From assembly GCA_963734625.1 (NCBI GenBank), contig CAVTHW010000003.1:558001-622000 (forward strand): a stretch of 64,000 bases of DNA, in the 5' to 3' direction. The notes beneath the pieces were generated by a model that did no database searches, was not told where the DNA came from, and saw nothing but the letters and a program-made list of their open reading frames with translations. The position numbers and the translations under genes are program-made. Below, in pieces: positions 31,317 through 39,652 of the stretch (position 1 is its first letter; every line of letters starts with the position of its first letter). The DNA comes from CAVTHW01 sp963734625. Lineage in GTDB: Bacteria; Acidobacteriota; Terriglobia; Bryobacterales; Bryobacteraceae.

Positions 31317-32176
31317 CAGATTCCTATGGATTCCAGCAGGCCGTGCGGCTCCACCACCAGGCTGCTCAGCGACAGCTCGTCGGCGGAACAGCCCATCGCC
31401 AGGCCCAGCAGTTGCGTGAAGTAGAACACCGGGAGGTTGTACTCGCGGTCGAACTTGCGCTCGATGTCGCGCTGCCGCATGTCCAGGTTCAACTGGCACA
31501 GGGGGCAGGCGGTGGCGATGCAGTCGGCCCCGGCGGCCTGGGCCATGGAGAGGATCTGGTTCGTCAGGTCCAGGACAATGCTGGTGTCGGTGATGGAGAA
31601 GCTCGCGCCGCAGCACTCGGTCTTGTGGGGCCATTCGAGGGGCGTGGCTCCCGCCGTCTCCATGAGCTGGTCCATCAGCGTGGGGTTCTCGGCGTCGTCG
31701 AAGTCGGTGATCTCGGGCGGGCGCGTCAGCAGGCAGCCGTAGTAGCAGGCGACTTTCAGCCCGGCCAGCGGCCGCGAGATCGCCTGCGCGACGCGCGCGC
31801 GCCCGATGTCGCGGCAAAGAATCTCGAGCAGATGGCGAACCGGCGTCCTGCCGTCGTAGTCGCTTCCGACAACCTGGGCCACTTTGGCGCGCACCGCGGC
31901 ATCGCCGGCGATGTGATGGTTGGCCATCTTCAGCCGGCTGTAGCAGGCGGCGCAGGCCACCGCGACCGTGCTCGCGCCGGCGGCCGAGAGGCTCTTGGCC
32001 GGCAGCGCGTCGGCGAGCAGCGGATCGGTGCTATGCGCGGCCGTGGAGCCGCAGCAGATCCAGTCCTTCAGCTCGGGCAAATCCAGGCCCAGCTTCGCCG
32101 CCACCGCCAGCGTGGAGCGGTGGAAGTCCTTGGCCGTGCCATCCAGCGAACAGCCTGGGAAGAAGACGTAACTCAC
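31316..32176 (-). CDS. hdrB: HdrB-like heterodisulfide reductase subunit
   Basis: 286 residues from a GTG overlapping the hdrC stop (GTGA); its own TGA overlaps the hdrA ATG. It has two Cys-rich CCG modules: WICCGSTAAHSTD with CAACYSRL, and CYYGCLLTRPP with KTECCGASFSITD and ACPLCQLNLDMRQ. In methanogens these bind two noncubane [4Fe-4S] clusters that cleave the CoM-CoB disulfide. In bacteria lacking those thiols HdrB homologues reduce other, mostly unknown, acceptors. The motif set looks complete. Residue length fits the family. Confidence 0.92.
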   Translation of the reverse strand: MSYVFFPGCSLDGTAKDFHRSTLAVAAKLGLDLPELKDWICCGSTAAHSTDPLLADALPAKSLSAAGASTVAVACAACYSRLKMANHHIAGDAAVRAKVAQVVGSDYDGRTPVRHLLEILCRDIGRARVAQAISRPLAGLKVACYYGCLLTRPPEITDFDDAENPTLMDQLMETAGATPLEWPHKTECCGASFSITDTSIVLDLTNQILSMAQAAGADCIATACPLCQLNLDMRQRDIERKFDREYNLPVFYFTQLLGLAMGCSADELSLSSLVVEPHGLLESIGI

Positions 32177-32656
32177 TCGTCACCTCCCTGGGAGGCCCGG
32201 CGGAACATCGCCTTCCGCTCGGCCCGCCCGCTCACTTGCGGCCCCAGCAGCGGCAGCTTGCCCTTGGAGAGCATCATCGGGGCCTTGTCGGCGTCCTCCA
32301 TGAGACGCCCGGTGCGGAGCTTGTAGGCGGCCATCAAACCCAGCTCGTAAACCCGCCCACGATTGCGGACGCTGGCCAGGAATGCATCGTTGAACACCGG
32401 CACCCTGCCCGCTGGCGCGGCTCATGATCCGCAGCGCGTCGTTCATGGCGGCGATGTCCACCTTCTGCGGGCAGCGCGTGGTGCAGGTCTGGCAAGAGGT
32501 GCACTCCCAGATGAAGCGGCTGGCGAGCACCTCCTCGCGCTGATCGAATTGAAGCAGCCGAACCACCTCGTGGGGCTTCAGGTCGGACCGGGCGGCCACG
32601 GGGCAGCCGCTGGAGCACTTGGTGCACTGGTAGCACCGCATCACGTCGGCGGTCAT
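32173..32656 (-). CDS. hdrC: HdrC-like iron-sulfur subunit, frameshifted
   Basis: About 160 residues. Two [4Fe-4S] motifs, CYQCTKCSSGCPVA and CTSCQTCTTRCP, are followed by the HdrC-type helical tail (VFNDAFLASVRNRGRVYELG). A single extra G near 32400 breaks the frame between GQ and VPVFND; removing it gives a continuous normal-length protein. It carries electrons from HdrA to HdrB. The ATG overlaps the preceding gene stop (ATGA) and its stop overlaps hdrB. Confidence 0.88.
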
Positions 32657-33556
32657 TTCTTCTTCTCCGAGCCGGACAGCACCGACAGCTTGACCGCACT
32701 GACCTTGCGGTAGACCTCCTGCGGGCTTCGGACCTGTCCATCCACCGTCAGCAGGTCCTGCGACCTTGATGCCGAAGAGCCGCTCGTTCTCTTCCAGGTA
32801 GCCGCGGATCAGCCGCCAGTCCTTGTCGCCCAGGGGGGAGAACACTCCGCCGTTGAGCTGGCGCTCGACCACCTTGTGGTGCGGGTCGCGGATATAGATC
32901 GCCCCGCCGCTGGCGAGCGAGAAGAGGTTGCTGCCGGGGTACGGCGCGGCCTGCGGGATCATGCGGCCGCGCCCGTCGAACTCGATGCCGTTGAGGATGA
33001 CGAACCCGCCGCCGGCCAGCGGATCGCCGGCCATGAACGACTCCGCCAGAAAATCCAGACACGTGCCGTTGATGACCACGCGAGGGCGTCCCACGGCGTT
33101 GATCAGCGGCCTGCCCGCGGCGTTGCCCAGCACGTACACCTCGCCGCCCTTGGCGCCGTACATGAAGGTTTGGCCGACGTCGCCGTAGATGACGAGCTTG
33201 CCGCGCTTGGCGATCTGGGCGACCTGGTCCTGCGCGTTGCCGTGGATGTGGATCTCGAGGCCGTCCATGCCGCTGGCGGTGTAGTCGCCGTTGGAGCCGT
33301 ACAAATCGATGCGGACGCCGTCGGTCGCCGCGCCCAGGCCCACTCCGTGGAACCTCTGGCCGCGGAGGCGATACACGATGAACCGTTTCCAGCCTGCCTG
33401 GTAGGCCTTGCGAAGCAGGATGGCGTCGCAGTCGTCGCCTTCCGGCGGGAAGCCTTCGGCGTCGATCACCAGGATCTCTTCGCCGGGCTGCGGGCCTTCG
33501 AGACGATCGCGCGTGGCCCAAGTGATCCGCTGCCAGAGCGCGCGCCGGCTGGTCAA
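32653..33556 (-). CDS. GXGXG-domain subunit of archaeal-type glutamate synthase (GltB3-like), frameshifted
   Basis: About 300 residues of the glutamate-synthase alpha C-terminal (GXGXG) beta-helix: GLGAATDGVRIDLYGSNGDY, IHIHGNAQDQVAQIAKRGKL and YGDVGQTFMYGAKGGEVYV. It begins at a TTG overlapping the glutaminase stop (TTGA). Near 32755 an indel changes frame; the corrected end reads QDLLTVDGQVRSPQEVYRKV and on to SEKKK, with its TGA overlapping the hdrC ATG. In archaea and some bacteria glutamate synthase is split into glutaminase, FMN and GXGXG polypeptides, as here. The domain is structural and holds the ammonia tunnel. Confidence 0.85.
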
Positions 33557-35216
33557 GCAGGCGTTCCAAGCGTTTCTTCGACCACCTGGACGAGCGTGGC
33601 GCGGCGCTTGTCGCCGGTGTCGAACCGGCGGTCGTGGAGCAGTGTCAGCAGCTCGACGGCCGCGGCGCGGCTCTTGGGATCGGTCGCTCCCTCCAGCACC
33701 GCCTGGCAGAACTGCCGCAGACCGGCGGCCGGCCACGAGGCGACGTCCTGCGCTTCGCGGAAGAGACCTTCCACATCGCCCTGTTGCAGCTTCTCGGCAA
33801 CGCCGCCGCGGACCTCGATGCTCTCCACGTCACAGCGGACAGTGCCACTGTCCAGCTTGACCTCGCGGCCGAACTTGTCGGTGCAGGAGAGCCGCTTCCC
33901 GCCGTTTCCGTCCGAGGCCACGGTGAAGATGAATGCGCCGCCGTCGGTGCTGGAGCCGCCGCGAGCGTTCCAATACTTGTCGGCCACGGGGCAGATGCGC
34001 GGGTCCTCCTTGGCCAGGCTCCGCAGGGTGGCGTCGATGGCCTGCTTCTCGGAGCAGATCAAGCCGACCTGGACTTCGCCGCTGTCGGAGAGGGCGAAGA
34101 CCTGCGGGCGCAGCATCGCCGTGTCGGTGATGCCCAGCAACTGAAACTGATCCATGCGGCTGCGGGCGACGATGAAGAACCAGGGGCCATCCGGCGAGGC
34201 ATGCATGTGGGTCGCCTGAATCTGCCGGTAGATGGCCTGCTTTTCCGGCGGCAACTGATCGAAATCCAGCTCGGTGGTCGGGGCCAGGGCCTCGATGATG
34301 TACTCGAGCGGGTACTTGTAGACCCGGTCCCACAAGTCGAAAAGCTGGACGGATACTTCGGTGTCCGTGAGAAACTGCTGGTGGATGTTGCGCTGGCGAA
34401 GGTACTCGCACACCGAGTGGTAGTTGGCGAAGTCGCCGTTGTGCACCAGCGCCTCGTTCAGGCCGATGAACGGGTGCGCGCCGCCGGGGTGCCACACGCG
34501 GCCCTTGGTGGGATAGCGCTGATGCGCGATCCACACGTGGGCCTTGAAATCCTGAAGCTGGTAGTACTCGACGTTCTGCTCGGCGTATCCCACCATCTTG
34601 AAGATCAACAGGTTCCTGCCGTGCGAGAGAACGAACGCCCGCTTCTCGCCCAGCGAAGCGTAGAACGCGTCGTTGAGCAGGTAGGAATTGCGCCAGACGA
34701 ACTCGTCTTCCAGCTCGCGGGGCGCGAGGCCCTCCAGTTCGGCCGTCGCGGCGAAGGCCTTCAGCACGTCGGGCTTCACGCGGACCACATAGCGGTGGAC
34801 GTCCGGCGGACGGACCTCCAGGCCGGGGATGTCGCGATAGTCGTCGATGTGCGCCTGCCGCGTGGACAGGGCTATGTCGAAGTGGGGCAGGATGAACTGC
34901 CGTTCCAGTTCGGCATGGCAGGCGGGATCGAGCAGCGCGATCTGGAGCAGGTAGTGACTGTCGAGCACCTCGCGGGAAACGCCGATCTGCTCGGGGACCA
35001 GCCCGACGGCCGCGATGCCGCCGCCCTTGCCGTTGCCGCGGTTCTGCATCTGGATGGAGGGCTCGTAGATGAACCGCCCTCCCACGGGCACGGTGCAGGC
35101 GAATCCGGTGACGCCGCAGCCGCCTTCTTCGGCCCGCTCGGCGAGGACCGGCTGCCCCGGTTTGGGAGTATACCTGCGACCGGCTGGCCAGCAAGCCGCT
35201 CGGCAAAATCGCTCAC
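33553..35216 (-). CDS. Class II glutamine amidotransferase subunit of glutamate synthase (GltB1-like), frameshifted
   Basis: About 553 residues. The probable GTG at 35216 overlaps the upstream gene's TGA (GTGA). Repairing one missing G in a GGGG run near 35165 joins VSDFAERLAGQPVAGILPN to GQPVLAERAEEGGCGVTGF. The Cys in CGVTGF at about residue 34 would be the catalytic N-terminal Cys after removal of a propeptide of roughly 33 residues, comparable to that of GOGAT. Further Ntn-type motifs include WIAHQRYPTKGRVWHPGGAH and NGDFANYHSVCEY. It hydrolyses glutamine and feeds ammonia to the FMN subunit. A C-terminal region of about 150 residues goes beyond the glutaminase fold. Confidence 0.86.
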
Positions 35217-36749
35217 TGCGGCACCTCGTCGCTGATGTAGCGCAGAACGTCGCTGCGTCCGCGCAGCTCCCGAATGGACTTCATTCCAAGCCGCGACAGC
35301 ACATCGACCATCTGCCCGCGCCAGGCGTTGTGGAGGTTGATCAGACGCTGCGTCGCCCACTCCAGGCTCATCAGCATCGACAATTCGGGGTCGGTGGAGG
35401 CGATGCCGCGCGGGCAACCCCGGCCGCTCTCGCAGCAGGCGCATCGCACGCAGCCCAGGGCCACCATCTCCGCCGTGCCGATCACCACGCCGTCGGCGCC
35501 CAGGGCGATGGCTTTGAGTACGTCGTACGCCGTGCGGATGCCGCCCGAGGCGATCAGCGTGATCTTCTCCCGGATGCCCTCGGCGCAAAGGAACTTGTGC
35601 ACCTTCGGAATGGCGTACTCGATGGGCATCGCGATGTTCTTCTTGGCGATGTCCGGTGCGGCGCCGGTGCCGCCGTAGCTGCCGTCCAGGTGGATGATGT
35701 GGGCGCCCGCGTAGTAGCTGCCCACGGCCACCATGTCCACGTCGGTGGGCGTCGAGACCTTCACGCTCACCAGGCAGGTGGGGTTGATTTCCTTGATCCA
35801 GTCCAGGTGCTTCTTGTGGTCCTCCACGCTGTAGACGCTGTGGAACGGGAACGGGCTGAACAGAGCGTTGCCGGCCACGGCCTCGCGCATGCGGGCGACG
35901 GCCGGGGTGTTCTTGTCTCCCAGCAGGTGCCCGCCCAGGCCCGGCTTGGCTCCCTGGGCATACTTGAATTCGACGATTCGCACGCGCTGGATCGTTTCCT
36001 CGCGCACGCCGAACAGGCCCGTGGCCACTTGCGTGATCACATGGTCGGCATAGGGCTTCAGGCGGTCGGGAAACCCGCCCTCGCCGGTGCAGGTGAAGCT
36101 GTTCCAGGCCACGGCCGCACGGGCCTTGGCCAGGATGGTGTGGATGCTCACCGACCCGAAGCTCATCCCGCCTCCGTAGACGGGGATGTCGATGTGGACC
36201 TGCGGCCGGCCGTCGTCGCGGTGGTTCAGGTCCAGACCCGTGTCGATTTTGGCGCGCGGCGCGGCAGCCTGGCGGCTCAAACCCTTCCACTTCGAAGTTG
36301 AAACGGAGCTTGTCGAATCCCCCGCCCGAGGCGCCGTGCCGGTACTCCAGATGCGGTGGCGGAACCTGCCCGGTGGCGGCCTGGTGCCAGGTGGCGAGGA
36401 TCAGGTCGCTCGTCCAGCGTGGATCGCCCATGCAGTCGGCGCTGGGGTTGCGCCGCACCGTGAGCGCCTTCTGCGGACACTGGGCCACGCAAGAGTAGGC
36501 ATTCTCGGAACAGTCCGGGCCGATGCACAGGTGGTCCTGCGGCCGCAGGGTGAAGGCGTAGCCCTCGGGCTTGACGTGTACGCCGAGCGCACAGATCTCG
36601 GCGCACCGGCCGCAAGAGACGCACGACGCCAGGCGGTCGACCTTGTACTTGCCCAGGGCGTTGCGGTAGCGGTCGGGCGCGGGCTGAACCTCGCGGGTGA
36701 AGTCCTGCTGTGGCGCTGGCGTCTGAATCCGAACGCGAACACTGTACAT
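35213..36749 (-). CDS. Ferredoxin-domain plus FMN-domain subunit of glutamate synthase (GltB2-like), frameshifted
   Basis: About 511 residues. The N-terminal part binds two [4Fe-4S] clusters (SCVSCGRCAEICALG and CIGPDCSENAYSCVAQCP). Then comes the FMN barrel of glutamate synthase: HIDIPVYGGGMSFGSVSI, AKPGLGGHLLGDKNTPAVA, HLDGSYGGTGAAPDIAKKNI, ASGGIRTAYDVLKAIALGAD and the Cys-rich CVRCACCESGRGCPRGI for a cluster. One extra G near 36285 splits it. This is the archaeal-type synthase in which an internal ferredoxin domain brings electrons to FMN; it adds the glutaminase-derived ammonia to 2-oxoglutarate. Confidence 0.87.
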
Positions 36750-36765
36750 CGGTAGCTGGTTGTTC

Positions 36766-38183
36766 TCATGCGCGCACCTGTGCTTGGGGCACCCGGGCGA
36801 TGTCACCGAATGCCTCCTTCTCGATGTCTTCCATGAAAATGGCCCGTCCCACCTCACCGCGCAGGCGGCGGACTTCGCGAATGCCCATGGCTCCCAGCAC
36901 TTCGATGAGCTGGTCGTGCCAGGCGCCCATGAGGTTGACCATGCGCTGGGCGGCGTAGCCACGGCCGGCTGAGCCGATCTCCGCCGGGCAGGAGTCGTCG
37001 GAACACGTGTCATGCCCGTTGCGGCAGACGCGGCAACCGAGAGCCACCAGCAGCGGCGTGTCCACGGCCACCAGGTCGGCCCCGCAGATGATCGCCTTGG
37101 CCATGTGCTCGGCCAGGGCGATGCCGCCGGAGATGATCAGCGTGATTTCGTCCCGCAGCCCTTCCTTCACCAGCCGCCCGTGTACTTCGCGGAGGACGTC
37201 CTTGATGTGCCGGCCGGGGCGGCCGTCATCCAACCGCTCGCGACCGTGCAGGTCGGCGCACAAGTGGAAGACCTTGATGCCCGCGCGGGCCAGCTCGACG
37301 ACGCGGCCGGCGGTCGTCGGGCGCAGCGGCAAGGCGGACGGACACAATCAACCGCGGGTAGGCGGACTGCAGCTTGCCGGCCAGCTCCACCACATCCGGG
37401 GATTCCTGAACTTGAGCCATTCCCACGGCTTCGAGGCATGCCCAATGTCATCCCCGCCCACGACGGGCACGACGAACGGCAGCAGTTCGGGCGGCAACCC
37501 GGCAGCATCGGCGGCGGGCATCACCGCCAGGGTCATGAGTTCCTTTGCCGCCGCCGCGCGGGCATGGGTCAGGTCGTCGCCTCCCACCGGGAAGGTCGGC
37601 ATGTCCAGAATCGCGGGAACCTGGATCTCGAGAAGCCGCGAGGGCGGGGTGAGCATCCGGCCGTCGGGCGCGAACGTCAGGCGCATGGGTTTCGGGCCGA
37701 TGTCCACGCTGGTGGAGATGTACTCGCGTCCGTGAATGCCGTCGCGCGTGGGGCGGACGATCTCGGACATGTCCGTCCAGATGGAGTCGAACCCGGGGCC
37801 GTGGAATCGCCCGCGGTAGCCGGCCCCGGAGACGGGAATCCTGCCGCTGTCGGACTGGTTCCACGTGGTCAGGAGGATGTCGGGCTTCCAGTATTCGTCG
37901 CCGATGTCCAGGAACTCCGGGTTGACCGAAACGTTCAGCAGTCCCTTGGTGCAGCCCTGCACGCAGGACGAGACACGCCTTGCACCCATCCAGCGTCTGC
38001 GACCGGCGCCAGCGGGTCGCGATTGTAGGCCGACTCGTGCTTGTATACGTCGTAGCAGCAGCGGAGCTTGACGCAATTCGTGCAACGCGAGCAGTCCTCG
38101 CGCCAATCGACGTTGCCGAACTTGCCCACGCGGCGGAACCGCGCTGGCGCCGGCACGGTGTGGATGTGGTAGCGATCGGGCAT
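36766..38183 (-). CDS. Divergent second glutamate-synthase-like FMN protein with N-terminal Fe-S motifs, frameshifted
   Basis: Reassembled it is about 470 residues starting at ATG 38183 (MPDRYHIHTVPAPARF). The N-terminus has CSRCTNCVKLRCC and, in a third frame, a CKAC...CVQGC pattern. The FMN-barrel part shows FDSIWTDMSEIVRPTRDGIH, ELMTLAVMPAADAAG, LIVSVRL..., FHLCADLHG and ISGGIALAEHMAKAIICGAD. The cluster-binding Cys region is CRVCRNGHDTCSDDSCP. Indels occur near 37335, 37430 and at least twice at 37970-38000. It is clearly a paralogue of the adjacent GltB2 but lacks the TGAAPDIAKK-type segment in recognisable form, so it may not make glutamate. Its own substrate is unknown. Confidence 0.75.
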
Positions 38184-38194
38184 CTCAGTCTCGC

Positions 38195-38966
38195 CTAAGC
38201 CAATCCCGCTTGCTGGATCACGCCGGCAGCCAGCGATTCGCACCCTCCGCTGAAGATATGAATGCCACGCACGCCGGGGACGGACTTGAGCTGGGCTGCC
38301 ATCTCCCCACCTCCGGCTGCCTGCACGCCGGCGATAATCGCCACCTGCTGGTCCAGTCCGGCTTCCCGAACGGCATCCATCCACCGCGTGAAGCCGGCCA
38401 GGTCGGTCACCGCCTGCGTCAGAACGAAATCCGCCCCGGCCGCAATCTTCTTCTTGAGGCGGAGCAGGTTCAACTCGATGGGTTCCAGATACAGGATGCG
38501 CGGCTGCTCCGACCAGCCATCCGGCAGCGGATTCGATGGACCCTTCGCGCCGCATGCGGTTCAGGGCTTGGGCGAATTGGACCGAGTCGATGTCGTAGAC
38601 GCCGGCCGCCTGCGGGCAGGCGCCCAGCGACTGATGGTCGCCGCTCAGGCAGAGGATCGCATCGACACCCAAGGCCATCGCGCCCAACGCGTCGCTCTCC
38701 AGCGCGATGCGGTTGCGGTCGCGCGTCACCATGGACAGCACCGTGGCGTGCCCCTCGGCGGCCAGGATGGCGGCACAGGCCAGAGCCGAGCCGTGGATTT
38801 CGTCAGGATTGTCCGCCACGACGACCGCGTCCAGGCCAGGCGGCAGCGCGGCCGACAGCTTCTTCACCGCGGCGGCATCCCCGCTGCGCGGCGGCAGGCA
38901 CTCGGCCGTGATGGCCAGCCGGCCCGACGCCAGAGCCTGCGCGAGCTTAGTCTTCGTCATTGTCAC
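38195..38966 (-). CDS. metF: Methylenetetrahydrofolate reductase, MetF-like, frameshifted
   Basis: About 256 residues. The N-terminus is typical for MetF (ALASGRLAITAECLPPRSGD, where the Glu is the catalytic acid); LSMVTRDRNRIALESDALG and ILCLSGDHQ form the FAD/folate barrel. An indel near 38510 moves the frame; the rest continues as ILYLEPIELNLLRLKKKIAA, DFVLTQAVTDLAGF and GIHIFSGG to the stop. It overlaps the upstream mvhD-like gene by 20 bases. Together with metV at the other end of the operon it would reduce methylene-THF to methyl-THF, with electrons delivered through the Hdr/MvhD proteins rather than directly from NADH. Confidence 0.85.
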
Positions 38967-39540
38967 CTTCCTGACAGGAATTCGCGGTCTCTTTGTCCGT
39001 TTGAGCTTCGTGCAAAGGATTGGGGGGCAGGACTTCGAGGGCCTGCATCACCCGCTCACGGATGGCGGCGAGCCGGGCGTCGAGATCTTCGCAGGCACGC
39101 GCCGGCCTTCCGGCGGCCAAGGCCATGTCTTCGGCCGCCGTGCCCGGCAGGTTGAAGAGCATCAAGCGCTCGCCGCTGAGTCCGACTTCCCGCAGAATCG
39201 AGCGGAGGTAGTCGACCCGGCGGGCGCATCGCTTGCTGCCTTCCAGATAGTGACAGTTGTCCTCCTGACAGGCGATGGCGCAAACCAGATCGGCGCCCGA
39301 CTCGAATGCCTTCAGGACGTGCTCCGGCTGAAGCCGCCCCGTGCAGGGCACCAGGATTTCCCTCACCGGCCAGGGCCAGCCGAAGTCAGGGATCGCCGGC
39401 CGCGTCCGGCCGGCGGAGGTGGGCGCCTGGGCCGGGCGGGCGCAGTTGGCGCACACGAAAACCGTGACGGCAGCGGAGGCCTGCCCACCGCGGCCGTCAG
39501 CGGTCGCCGCCGAGGTAGACCTATAGCTCTGGCGTGGCAT
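38947..39540 (-). CDS. mvhD: MvhD-like iron-sulfur protein (copy 2), first gene of operon
   Basis: 197 residues, a longer and more divergent MvhD relative. Matching motifs are VFVCANCARPAQAPTSA, ILVPCTGRLQPEHVLKAFES and CAIACQEDNCHYLEGSKRC. An N-terminal extension of about 25 residues rich in Ser/Ala precedes the first Cys motif, so the true start could be further in; the ribosome-binding site of the ATG at 39540 is weak. The C-terminus is acidic (GDNDED). As a second [2Fe-2S] carrier in one operon it may serve a different docking partner than copy 1. It lies 35-40 bases behind a strong promoter. Confidence 0.8.
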   Translation of the reverse strand: MPRQSYRSTSAATADGRGGQASAAVTVFVCANCARPAQAPTSAGRTRPAIPDFGWPWPVREILVPCTGRLQPEHVLKAFESGADLVCAIACQEDNCHYLEGSKRCARRVDYLRSILREVGLSGERLMLFNLPGTAAEDMALAAGRPARACEDLDARLAAIRERVMQALEVLPPNPLHEAQTDKETANSCQEGDNDED

Positions 39541-39580
39541 GGTGGCGCTTCAGGGAAACCTCTACGTGGAGGGAAAGTCA

Positions 39581-39608
39581 AATATAGCAGCTTTTCAGTA
39601 TTAGTCAA
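39581..39608 (-). promoter_or_regulatory. Sigma70-type promoter of the Hdr-Glt-Met operon
   Basis: On the minus strand TTGACT (39608-39603) and TATATT (39586-39581) are separated by 16 bases. The flanks are strongly AT-rich, in contrast to the GC-rich surroundings. The start would be near 39574, some 35 bases before the first ATG. It lies in the 112-base gap after the ammonium-transporter gene, so the operon can be transcribed separately from amt. Confidence 0.7.
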
Positions 39609-39652
39609 GCAAAAATTTGTTCATAGAATAATAAGCTGTTCTTATACTGGCC

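Noticed and set aside
32180..33736. Apparent fusion of the GXGXG subunit with HdrC
   Set aside because: An indel near 32755 removes the real stop of the GXGXG gene; the corrected gene ends at 32653 with an ATGA overlap to hdrC.
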